Of a DNA stretch of 64,000 nucleotides, positions 10,126-20,289 are shown in pieces. The notes beneath the pieces are model-generated. The model did no database searches. It saw only the letters and a list, made by a program, of their open reading frames with translations, and was not told the DNA's origin. Made by a program: the position numbers and the translations under genes. Location: the NCBI GenBank assembly GCA_038049695.1, contig CP142458.1:46033001-46097000 (forward strand), read 5' to 3'. Position 1 is the stretch's first letter, and each line of letters opens with the position of its first letter. This DNA is from Cinnamomum chago (taxonomy: Eukaryota; Streptophyta; Magnoliopsida; Laurales; Lauraceae).

Positions 10126-12311
10126 TGTTAGGAATTTTCTAGATTGCAATTTGATGGATGCATTTCATTCTAGCATCATTTGATTCACACACTTGCATTG
10201 TTTTAAATAAACTTGAAATCTTGTTTTATTCATGCATTGCTTTTAAGTTTTGTAAAAGTATTGATTTATGCATGATTTGTATTTTCATCTTGGATGCATT
10301 TGTTTTAGAAAAGAGTTTTCAAGAAATCAAGCAAGCCTTTGTTTTAAAAGTTTTGAATCTTTTTAGGCTTTTTATGTCATGTTTTAAAAACCATTAGAAT
10401 CTTTAAAACATGTTTTCCTAGCTTGATTTAGTTGCCAAAAGGTCCCCCAAAGAGATAACTTTGAAATGACAAAAGTTGGATTTTTTGTCAAAAGGGGGTT
10501 GTCCCGGCAGTGTCGCCGGTCGACCGAGACAACTGCAGGCAAAAATTGCCTGGGAGCACCAACGGTCAGAAATATGACCGTTGTGTGTTCTCGGTCGACC
10601 GAGACCTCTTTGTCGGTCGACCGAGAACTAGCCGTTGGGCACTTTTTGCTATAAATATGAGTTCTTTCCCTTGCCAAAAGTTGGGAATTTTTAACCCCTC
10701 CTTGAGAGGATTTGAGGCATATCAAAAGGGAAAAGAACCAAGGGATGAAGGGGATGATTAGGAAAGCTAAAGCTTGGATTAATGAAGTTAAACCACCAAG
10801 TAGGCTCTTCCTTCCTTAATCATATGTTTTCATGCTTTGTTTTATTTTTGGTAAATCATTTCTAGCATGTTAAACTATGTTTGTGTTGTGTCCTTAACAT
10901 TTTTTATGTTTTGAGTTGATTTATTGTTTTGGATACAACATCACATGATTCAATCCAAGTAGTACTTAACTTTGGTAAATCTAAGTAGATCATGTTAATG
11001 AAAGAACCTTTGAAATCATATGTAACATGATCCATATACTTGGTTGAATCTTTGGTTGTTGTTTTCCATCATAAGAACATCTCTCTCAAAACTAACTTAT
11101 GTTTTGGATTCAACTTCTTTACAAATCATATGTTTTCATGTTTTGTTTTATCATTGGTAAATCTTTGTAACATGTTAATCTATGATTTGTTGTATCCTTA
11201 GCATGTGTTATATTTTGAATAGATCTATTGTTTTGGATACATCACCATTGATTCATCAAAGTAGTACTTTATCTTTGGTAAATCTAAGTAGATCATGTTA
11301 ATGAAATATGTAACATGATTCATATACTTTGTTGAATCATTGGTTGTTGTTTTCCATCATAAGAAAATTTCCTTCAAATGTATCTTATGTTTTGGATTCA
11401 ACATCATTACAAATCATATGTGTATTATTGTTTTAATGTTTCACAACTTGCCTTACTTTGATTGGTAAATCTTTTTCAAGTTGTCCTTATAATTACATAT
11501 GATTTGTCCCCTCTTTTCAATCAAATCTATTTTTATGTTTTGAGCTTCTTTGATGATTTGATTGACATCCCTATGCATCACATGTTTAGAGCTAATCCAT
11601 TTCATACAACTTGTGTAACTTTGATATCATTAACAAGTTGTTACTTTTAACATGTGATTGCATTACATCCTCAATCATAAATGTTTTTGAGCTAAAACTT
11701 TCAAAAGCCTTAGGCTTACATTTATGAGCTTTCATTTTCTAAATGATTGAGGACCACACACACACACTTCATTTGTTTTCATCTTTTCATTCATAGTGTG
11801 AGTGTGTATTTGTATTTCAATTCCATATCCGCCTATTTAAGAGGCAATGTAATGAGCTTAATTGAATCTCCATCAAGTGTATTAAAGACACTATTTTAGT
11901 GAGATAACCAACCTTGTGGTTGAAGAGGTTATTGCTTAGCCTATAAAAGCATAATGTATAGGTTGATGTTAAGCCTTGAAAAACATCAATGTAAGGTTAT
12001 TGCTTAGCCTTGGAAAGCATATTGTAAAGGTTATTGCTTAGCCTATTGAAAAGCATAAATAGTGGAAATCCGGTGGGGTGTTGGATCACAAGCCGGTAGT
12101 GGATGTAGGCATTGAGGCCGAACCACTATAAATCCTTGTGTGATGGTGATTGCTTTGTGGTGATTCTTTTGTTAGCTTCCGCATCTTGTATGATAAATCA
12201 TCACATGTGACTAGTTTGTTTTAAAGAAGTTAAAATTGTTAAAATTGGTCATAAAAGAAGCTCACCCTATTCACCCCCCCCCTCTAGGGTTCGGATCCCC
12301 ATGGACTTACA
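10126..12311 (+). repeat. 5' LTR of the non-coding element
   Basis: It is bounded by TGTTAGG and TTACA. A palindrome-rich promoter block at about 10517-10657 is followed by a run of nested inverted repeats (10831-11753), a CA microsatellite near 11755, repeated GGTTATTGCTTAGCC units (11927-12050), a conserved block 12070-12145, and a C run just before the end. Its open stretches, such as those near 10158, 10466 and 11462, are shared with the 3' LTR and are not genes. Confidence 0.93.
10517..10657 (+). promoter_or_regulatory. LTR promoter: palindrome chain followed by TATAAATA
   Basis: A TATA box TATAAATA at 10650-10657 is preceded by a dense chain of perfect self-complementary words: CGGTCGACCG (10517-10526), a CAGGCA/TGCCTG hairpin near 10536, an AACGGTCA/TGACCGTT hairpin (10561-10582), CTCGGTCGACCGAG (10590-10603) and CGGTCGACCG (10614-10623). 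The position just upstream of TATA fits U3 enhancer elements. The 3' LTR has the same layout with TATA at 15870 and one more palindrome. Confidence 0.7.
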
Positions 12312-12313
12312 AG

Positions 12314-12325
12314 TGGTATCAGAGC
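12314..12325 (+). promoter_or_regulatory. Primer-binding site, initiator tRNA-Met
   Basis: TGGTATCAGAGC starts two bases after the 5' LTR end. It is the usual minus-strand primer site of plant copia elements. Confidence 0.92.
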
Positions 12326-12460
12326 GGGTTACTCCATTTTAGGGCTTAACAACCCGGAGTTGATCCTTGCTAGATTTGAACCCTAGTGTTGTATTTTATT
12401 GCATATCTTTTAAAGATTTCCACTATGATTGAAAATGAATTTCCCTAGCCTCATTGCACC

Positions 12461-14752
12461 ACTCTAAGACTTTCTCAAGTTATATCTTCTAGAGTTGGTG
12501 AGTCCTCAAAGTGATCTTTCAAGGACACCTTTTCAAGACCTTAGGTGTATTTTCAAAGGTAGACTTTTTGAGTAACCTTAAGGCCTTGATACCCCTAGAC
12601 CAACCTATGCTTTTTAGTTATATCTTTTTGTTGGTCATGTTACATTTGCATTTTGTTTCTTTATAGTCACATCTTTTAAAATGCAATGTTTCTTTGTGAT
12701 CATTTGATTTTGTCTTCATGATCTTTTAAGTTATATCTCATGGTTTTCAAAATCCTTTGATTGCAATACTTTCATGATGGATTTGCATTTTGTTCATATA
12801 GTTATATCTCTTGTAGTGCATATCTATTCATGATCAATTGATTGTGATTACATAAGCTTTCTTAGCTAGTTTTTTCATGATCAATTGATGTTGTAAAATC
12901 ATTTGATGTTTGTCATAGTTAGATCCTCTTTGGAAATCAAATGATTTGAAGCAACCTTAGTTTTCCATTGATTTACAAGTTATATCTTTTGATATGGAAA
13001 ATTTGTAAGTGTCTATTTTTTTAAATTGAAAACTTTACAATAGTACACTTCTTGTTTTTCAAATTCACTTGCTCTTAATTCTATAAATGATTCTTTGTTG
13101 GAATTTCATACATTGAAGTGATTTGAAAAACTTTGGAAAATGTTCTAAGCTTTATTAGTTATATTTATAGAAGCATTTTCTTTGAAGTTATTTCCTTGTG
13201 CCTATTTATGATTATATCATTTGAAAGGAAATAATTTTTACAATCTATTTGCATCTTTGCTCTATTAGTTACATTCTTTATGCAAATTGATTTTGTTGAC
13301 TTACATTGCATGGTTGGATATGTTTCATTGATTTGCATGTTTGTGCCTAACTTGGTATATTCTCTTTAATGCATTTTGATGATTGTTTATGTGCTTTATA
13401 GTAAAATCTTGTATTTGAGCTTTTTAAGTACATATGTGATTTTATGTGCTAAGTTCATTTGGTATAGACCTCATATCCTTTTTCATTGCATTGTAAGCTT
13501 AGTACATTTGCTAAGAGTGAAATTGTCACATGATAGATTGATCCAAAGGGTTTCATTGATCCCTTCAACTTCATACCTTCTTGTGCTTAAATAGTAATAT
13601 TCTTTTTTATGAATGGTATGAGTTAGATCTTGAGTGTTGATTAATCCTCTCTATGCAAATGTCAAATTGTTCTATGTATGGTTGTGACCTTAGTTTTATT
13701 TGTAGAAACCATACTAGAACTCAAATCCATCCTCTATGCCATTCTAGTCATATCTTTTTGGATGGTTATGATGTTGATTCATGTATTGTCTCTAAGTGAT
13801 ATCATCCTTATACATGTTTCAACTTCATAGTAGTGATCTTGATCATATGAAACTCTTTGAAATCCATTCCTCATATTTCTATGTGTTTGATGGATAACTT
13901 AGATGTTGAATTCATATGATTTAGTCACTTTTTAAATTGCATGCATTTCAAAGTCATATCCTTGTGCATTGCAATTTATCTTGTTCATCACTATGCTCAA
14001 TAGTTATATTTTTAAAAGTGATGAATATGCATTTATGATGCTTGATGGAATTTTGTCACATTCTTGCTCTTTATCATGTTATCAAATTCAATTGGATTCA
14101 ATTGGTATAATGTTTTGATTGATTTGATTTCTTGTGAATATGATAAACTTTGTGTGCATTGGATTGAACTTGATAAGTAATATGATTGCTCCATGTCACA
14201 CACCATTAGCATCATAATGTTCATGTTGCCACCTCCTTTGCTCATATAGGTATATCTCATGACCACCATGTTTATGTGTTCATAATATTGGTTGGTTATT
14301 AGTTGAGGTTGGCTTCATGTTTGAATTTCATTTCACTCAATTTGCACTTTAATAAGTCATATTTATTGATTGAATGAAATGATTTTCAAAATCTTACATA
14401 GCATTTGATTTTCATTAGTAATATTGATTGATGCTATGTTTGAGTAAACCCCATTTTATCATGGATAGCTCTAATTTGGATTTCTCATAATAGTTATACT
14501 TTTAAATCCATTTTAGAGTGATTGAGTTTATAGTCATATCCTTTAATCTCAATTGATATGTTTGTTTCAATTGATATCCATGATTGCTTCTCCCATTAGA
14601 CCTAGCTCTCTTTTGGTAATTTGATCATATTGTGCTTAATAGTTAAATGAATCTAATCCTTTCCTTGAAGTTAACCCTCACTTGGTTAAACCATCTACTT
14701 CTTGAATCTAATAGTTATATCTTGTCAAAAGCTTGACAAAAGAAGAGAATGG
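12461..14752 (+). repeat. Tiled array of ~27 stem-loops with constant loop motif AGTYATATCYTTT
   Basis: Inverted repeats lie almost end to end, and each encloses a copy of AGTYATATCYTTT. Examples with perfect arms: TTGCATTTT/AAAATGCAA (12646-12686), AAATCATTTGAT/ATCAAATGATTT (12896-12947), TTTTCCAT/ATGGAAAA (12961-13001), TTATTTCCTT/AAGGAAATAA (13188-13234), ATTTGCAT/ATGCAAAT (13247-13287), GTATGGTT/AACCATAC (13676-13714), TTCATCACT/AGTGATGAA (13984-14025), ACATAGCAT/ATGCTATGT (14396-14439). Near-perfect: 13773-13823 (14 b) and 14469-14518 (15 b). Others: 12461, 12598, 12699, 12772, 13023, 13136, 13389, 13444, 13571, 13727, 13824, 13934, 14081, 14151, 14325, 14521, 14691. Arms differ from hairpin to hairpin while the loop is shared. 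Average period is about 83 bases. No reading frame spans it. Confidence 0.85.
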
Positions 14753-14949
14753 ATTGAGGGGGAGTGTAAACCTTCATAGGAAGAATTAGTTTTGATCAAA
14801 TTCACCATTGGAATGCTTTTGAGCCCTTAGAGATAACTTTCATGCATGATAGCCTGTTATGAATTTCATTTTCAATTTCAATTGTTAACAGGTGCTACTA
14901 ATGGTATTTTCCTTGTTTCATGTGTGTAGGTACCTTTGCAATTTAATGG

Positions 14950-15323
14950 CAAAGGGGGAGAAATTATGCAAGTTCTCAAAAGGGTGAAGAGAAAGTCCAA
15001 GCTTCCAAAGGGGAGTGTTGTGTATGATCTTCTACAAAGGGAGAGAATGCATACCTTGCCAAAGGGAGAAAGAGGCATGGTCAAAGGGGGAGAGCTAATA
15101 GAAGAAAGAAAGCTTGGAGCTAAAGAAGATGCTTGGCTATAAAGAAAGAAAGACTGAAGAATGATCAAGCACCAAGCATCATGAAGAATGGAGAAAAGAG
15201 CTCAAGCTAAGAGAAGAAGCATCCAAGAAGATTTCAAGCCTTGTCAAGCTGAGGGGGAGCTGAAGACTAAGTGTGCTTGTTCAGTGGTGAGTGTGTTTGC
15301 CATCAAATTGCAAAGGGGGAGAT
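14950..15323 (+). repeat. Series of polypurine-tract-like runs ending at the true PPT
   Basis: AAAGGGGGAGA or close variants occur at about 14950, 15006, 15038, 15060, 15083 and 15251, and finally 15311-15323, directly against the 3' LTR. Only the last is in the position needed for plus-strand priming. The same 3' internal segment, with several such runs, is present in reverse at 62919-63340. Confidence 0.75.
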
Positions 15324-17531
15324 TGTTAGGAATTTTCTAGATTGCAATTTGATGGATGCATTTCATTCTAGCATCATTTGATTCACACACTTGCATTGTT
15401 TTAAATAAACTTGAAATCTTGTTTTATTCATGCATTGCTTTTAAGTTTTGTAAAAGTATTGATTTATGCATGATTTGTATTTTCATCTTGGATGCATTTG
15501 TTTTAGAAAAGAGTTTTCAAGAAATCAAGCAAGCCTTTGTTTTAAAAGTTTTGAATCTTTTTAGGCTTTTTATGTCATGTTTTAAAAACCATTAGAATCT
15601 TTAAAACATGTTTTCCTAGCTTGATTTAGTTGCCAAAAGGTCCCCCAAAGAGATAACTTTGAAATGACAAAAGTTGGATTTTTTGTCAAAAGGGGGTTGT
15701 CCCGGCAGTGTCGCCGGTCGACCGAGAGGCAGGTCTCGGTCGACCGAGACAACTGCAGGCAAAAATTGCCTGGGAGCACCAACGGTCAGAAATATGACCG
15801 TTGTGTGTTCTCGGTCGACCGAGACCTCTTTGTCGGTCGACCGAGAACTAGCCGTTGGGCACTTTTTGCTATAAATATGAGTTCTTTCCCTTGCCAAAAG
15901 TTGGGAATTTTTAACCCCTCCTTGAGAGGATTTGAGGCATATCAAAAGGGAAAAGAACCAAGGGATGAAGGGGATGATTAGGAAAGCTAAAGCTTGGATT
16001 AATGAAGTTAAACCACCAAGTAGGCTCTTCCTTCCTTAATCATATGTTTTCATGCTTTGTTTTATTTTTGGTAAATCATTTCTAGCATGTTAAACTATGT
16101 TTGTGTTGTGTCCTTAACATTTTTTATGTTTTGAGTTGATTTATTGTTTTGGATACAACATCACATGATTCAATCCAAGTAGTACTTAACTTTGGTAAAT
16201 CTAAGTAGATCATGTTAATGAAAGAACCTTTGAAATCAAATGTAACATGATCCATATACTTGGTTGAATCTTTGGTTGTTGTTTTCCATCATAAGAACAT
16301 CTCTCTCAAAACTAACTTATGTTTTGGATTCAACTTCTTTACAAATCATATGTTTTCATGTTTTGTTTTATCATTGGTAAATCTTTGTAACATGTTAAGC
16401 TATGATTTGTTGTATCCTTAGCATGTGTTATATTTTGAATAGATCTATTGTTTTGGATACATCACCATTGATTCATCAAAGTAGTACTTTATCTTTGGTA
16501 AATCTAAGTAGATCATGTTAATGAAATATGTAACATGATTCATATACTTTGTTGAATCATTGGTTGTTGTTTTCCATCATAAGAAAATTTCCTTCAAATG
16601 TATCTTATGTTTTGGATTCAACATCATTACAAATCATATGTGTATTATTGTTTTAATGTTTCACAACTTGCCTTACTTTGATTGGTAAATCTTTTTCAAG
16701 TTGTCCTTATAATTACATATGATTTGTCCCCTCTTTTCAATCAAATCTATTTTTATGTTTTGAGCTTCTTTGATGATTTGATTGACATCCCTATGCATCA
16801 CATGTTTAGAGCTAATCCATTTCATACAACTTGTGTAACTTTGATATCATTAACAAGTTGTTACTTTTAACATGTGATTGCATTACATCCTCAATCATAA
16901 ATGTTTTTGAGCTAAAACTTTCAAAAGCCTTAGGCTTACATTTATGAGCTTTCATTTTCTAAATGATTGAGGACCACACACACACACTTCATTTGTTTTC
17001 ATCTTTGCATTCATAGTGTGAGTGTGTATTTGTATTTCACTTCCATATCCGCCTATTTAAGAGGCAATGTAATGAGCTTAATTGAATCTCCATCAAGTGT
17101 ATTAAAGACACTATTTTAGTGAGATAACCAACCTTGTGGTTGAAGAGGTTATTGCTTAGCCTATAAAAGCATAATGTATAGGTTGATGTTAAGCCTTGAA
17201 AAACATCAATGTAAGGTTATTGCTTAGCCTTGGAAAGCATATTGTAAAGGTTATTGCTTAGCCTATTGAAAAGCATAAATAGTGGAAATCCGGTGGGGTG
17301 TTGGATCACAAGCCGGTAGTGGATGTAGGCATTGAGGCCGAACCACTATAAATCCTTGTGTGATGGTGATTGCTTTGTGGTGATTCTTTTGTTAGCTTCC
17401 GCATCTTGTATGATAAATCATCACATGTGACTAGTTTGTTTTAAAGAAGTTAAAATTGTTAAAATTGGTCATAAAAGAAGCTCACCCTATTCACCCCCCC
17501 CCTCTAGGGTTCGGATCCCCATGGACTTACA
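15324..17531 (+). repeat. 3' LTR of the non-coding element
   Basis: Same content as the 5' LTR plus one extra 22-base unit near 15726-15747 that contains a fourth GGTCGACC palindrome. Substitutions seen relative to the 5' LTR lie at about 16239, 16399, 17007 and 17040. Confidence 0.93.
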
Positions 17532-17536
17532 CGTAT
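17532..17536. other. Target-site duplication CGTAT, right copy
   Basis: Exact partner of 10121-10125. Confidence 0.9.
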
Positions 17537-19488
17537 GTGTGTATGGGTCTGTCTGCACCGGTCCTCCTCTTAGAATGACCTCTTTTTATAGGCTCTCGGT
17601 AGCCATAGGGTGATTTATGGCATTGATGGCCCATGATGATAGAGTTGATGGCATTGATGCTCCATTTTGGGAGGAGTTACAAGTTTTAATCCTTTGATTT
17701 TGTAACTCCTTTTTCTTGGCTTGTGATTGGCAGATGGAGAATGATGGGCATTTAATCGCCTTTAATCTCCATGATGAAAGGAGTTTCATGGTTTTAATGC
17801 CATGATTGTTTGGATTTGTAACTCTCATTTGCTTGATTTTGATTGGGTCGTCCAAAATAATGGGTTAATGACCGCATTAAGTTGTCATAAAACAGATCAA
17901 TTAATAGCATTAGGTGGTCGCCAGGGCATTTGAAGGGTCGCGGGCCGTACCCCATCTTTTGGAATTCTTTTTGTGATGATCGCCGATGGATCCACATGTT
18001 GTTTGATGTCGGATGGCGATGCAACTTCAGACATTGATTGGTGCCAGTGGGCCGATGACATCTGTCTTGTCGATTTCTCGATCGGTCGGACAGAAAGTGT
18101 ACTTTCTTGGTCAGTTGGTTGGCGACCTTGGAGCGATCAATGATAATTTCATGCATCTTGATGGCGGATCTGAAATGTTGATGAAGATCAGTTGATTTCA
18201 AGCATCAAGAATTAGATTTTAGAAAAACCACAGGGGCTGGAATTGTTGAAACGCGAAAAAAGGGTCGAAAAACGGGCGACCCGACAGAAATCCGGCGACC
18301 CGGATTTCCAGGATCGCCAGCGACTATGGGCTGGGGTAGTCACCGGCGACCATGGGGATTTTTCCCATTCCGATCGCCGTTTCTCGGCCGTCTTTCGATC
18401 TTTTTTGTTTCTTTTTTCTCCTTTATTTTTCTTGACACTTTTCCTTATTTATTGGCTTGATTCTCCTGAAGAAAACCTAATGAGAAGCCGTGCAAACCGG
18501 AGCACAAAGTTTCCTATTTTTTTGGAAAAGTCGAAGATTTTGTAGCCGATTTCCCGTCAAGAGCCAAAACTAGGTCAAACGATGTCGGAATGACCTGAAA
18601 TTTGAGGTGAAGCCTCGTGAGCAGTAGGTAGGACCAACCATGGGCTTTTATTTGAGTTTTGAAACCGTGTGGGGTCTCGTTGCCAGTAGACTTGATTTTG
18701 CCGTGAGGAAGATGCCGCGCTTTGATGTATGATAAACCGATGTCCGATCGACTTAAAATTTGACAGGGAGCCTATTGGAGTCATTTTGAGATGATCCATT
18801 CGCTCCGATTTGGAAGTCATTATCCCGAGAAGCTCCGCCGCCGGGAGGCTTGATTTTGTTTCGGAGCGTCAAAGTTAAGTCAAACATTGCCGGAATGACC
18901 TGAAATTTGACGTGCCGCCTTTTGGAAGTATGTTGAAGTTACCCATGTGCTCTTTTTGATGAGTGATGGCCTCGATAGTTCTCGCCGCCGAGAGGTTTGA
19001 TTTTACTGCTCGAGGGTTGATGGAGGGTCAAACGTTGTCGTTTGACTTGAGATTTGACACGGAGCCCTTTGAAGGTATTTTGAGACCATCCTTAGGCTCT
19101 TATCGAAGTTTGTATGTCTTTGATGCCGTCGTCGCCAGGAGCGACTGTTTTGCTATCGGAGGAGTGAAGTTAGGCCAAATGATGCTGGAATGGCCCGAAA
19201 CTTCACATGGAGCCTCCTACTGGTATTTTGAGGCCAGTTGTGCGCTCCGTTTTGTGTTAGGGTCTCCTATTCAGCAGCTGGAGGAGTGAAGTTAGGCCAA
19301 ATGATGTTGAAATGGCCCGAAACTTCAGGTATACCCCTCTTTTGGCTGTTTTGAAGGATCTTGTAGTTTTTCTTTGATTCTGACAAGATCTGATGCTTGA
19401 AGTAGCATTGCCTGTTTGTAGTAGGATGAGGCTTCATATGGCTTCTTGATGTTGATGAGGCAAGGTGACTTTTTTGGTGTTAACAAAT
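17537..19488 (-). mobile_element. Candidate LTR of the Tat-type element, reverse orientation
   Basis: On the minus strand an LTR-like start TGTTAACACC lies at 19488, preceded by a purine-leaning stretch. It sits just left of the extra-gene promoter region, where a 3' LTR of a reverse-oriented Tat element would be expected. The block is non-coding and includes diverged tandem repeats (18573-19330). Its left end may lie in 9291-10125, because the non-coding element inserted into this sequence. The boundary is inferred from a single terminal motif. Confidence 0.35.
18573..19330. repeat. Six diverged ~145-bp tandem repeats
   Basis: Units anchored by GTCAAACGATGTCGGAATG-like words start at 18573, 18734, 18879, 19027, 19173 and 19296. 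Each is followed by TGAAATTTGA-type text and an AGCC...TTTGG...TTTTGA segment. Spacing is 161, 145, 148, 146 and 123 bases. No conserved reading frame spans them. Confidence 0.75.
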
Positions 19489-19706
19489 GCCCGCTCGAGG
19501 TACAATGACGAGTAGCTTTTGGAGTCAATGTACCTCGAAGAGAAACTTGAAGGAGAGCTTCTGATTTGACCCAGAGTCTTTGAACGTTTTTTTAATAGCC
19601 TTTTGAGTTTCCAAAGGGATTTTATGGTAGTGAGAGGGATCACGTACCATTTCAAGGCAAAGTTTTAAAAATGACATGAGGGTTTTGGATTTTGTGTTTT
19701 CCGTTT

Positions 19707-20020
19707 GACCTTGTGAACCTAAGGGCTGTATGTGGCGCATTAGGCGGATCAAGAGGTTTATTTTTTTTTGTGTGTTTGACCTTGTGACCTAACAAGCTGT
19801 ATGTGGTAGGTTAGGGGGTTGGGATTTGATTTTTGAATTTGACCTTGTTACCCAACAAGCTGTATGTGGCAAATTGGGGGGGTCAGATTTGGTTTTGACC
19901 TTGTGACCTAACAAGCTGTATGTGGCGAGCTAGGGGGTCAGGATTTGTTTTTTTTTTTTTTTTGGTTTCGGCTTTGTGACCTAACAAGCTGTATGTTACA
20001 AGTTAGGGGACCAGAGTTTG
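19707..20020. repeat. Five ~65-bp tandem repeats (GACCTTGTGACCTAACAAGC)
   Basis: Units start at 19707, 19778, 19841, 19897 and 19970. Each has GACCTTGTGACC, then AAGCTGTATGT, then a variable T-rich tail. They lie between the putative LTR and the extra-gene promoter, the region of Tat elements known to collect tandem repeats. Confidence 0.85.
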
Positions 20021-20289
20021 GTTTTTTGCGGAATGTCAATTTCAAGATTTTGGTTTAATTTGGTTCATGAGGTTGGATGGTTTGGATTTTTGGAAACTCA
20101 TGAGGCTTTTTTTTTGTTTTGAATGGTTCAATCAACTCAAAAGAGGCATGAAACCATTTTGTATGCTCTTGGTAAAGGAGATTTTTGATAGGAAGCCCCT
20201 TTTAGTGCCTAGGTGGTCAAATCTGGCTCATGTGGGCTAACCCGTGGGATCTTAAGCTTTAGAGATGGCTTAGATCTCATATGGTGTCA

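Larger units (their letters stand above)
10126..17531 (+). mobile_element. Complete non-coding LTR retrotransposon (LARD type, SIRE/Maximus-like ends)
   Basis: Length is 7406 bases, flanked by CGTAT at 10121-10125 and 17532-17536, a perfect 5-base target duplication. LTRs are 10126-12311 (2186 b) and 15324-17531 (2208 b), starting TGTTAGGAATTTTC and ending TTACA. The primer site TGGTATCAGAGC at 12314 matches initiator tRNA-Met, and the polypurine tract is at 15311-15323. The 3.0-kb interior has no gag, protease, integrase or reverse transcriptase in any frame, so proteins must come from a relative. By eye the LTRs differ by four substitutions plus one 22-base palindrome unit, so the insertion is recent. 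The LTR end text (CCTCTAGGGTTCGGATC next to a C run) and the GGGGGAGA purine tracts fit the SIRE/Maximus copia group. That lineage assignment is an inference. Confidence 0.93.

Noticed and set aside
10158-11650. Short plus-strand frames near 10158, 10466 and 11462 repeated identically near 15356, 15664 and 16682
   Set aside because: They are duplicated only because they lie in the two LTRs, and they cover hairpins and promoter sequence.
12896-12947. MicroRNA precursor
   Set aside because: Arms of at most about 15 bases with 20-50 base loops are too short for a Dicer-like precursor. The interest lies in the array, not in single hairpins.
12461-14752. CRISPR-like array (constant word, variable pieces)
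   Set aside because: Spacing is irregular, the constant word is short and degenerate, the variable parts are self-complementary, and the context is a plant LTR element.
14878-15168. Lys/Glu-rich plus-strand frame and Ser/Leu-rich minus-strand frame before the 3' LTR
   Set aside because: Both are shadows of purine-rich polypurine-like runs. No homologous frame is kept in the related segment at 62933-63340.
18243-18545. 100-codon frame starting MLKREKRVEK
   Set aside because: No recognisable domain, a low-complexity Phe/Leu end, and a location in repeat-rich presumed LTR sequence.
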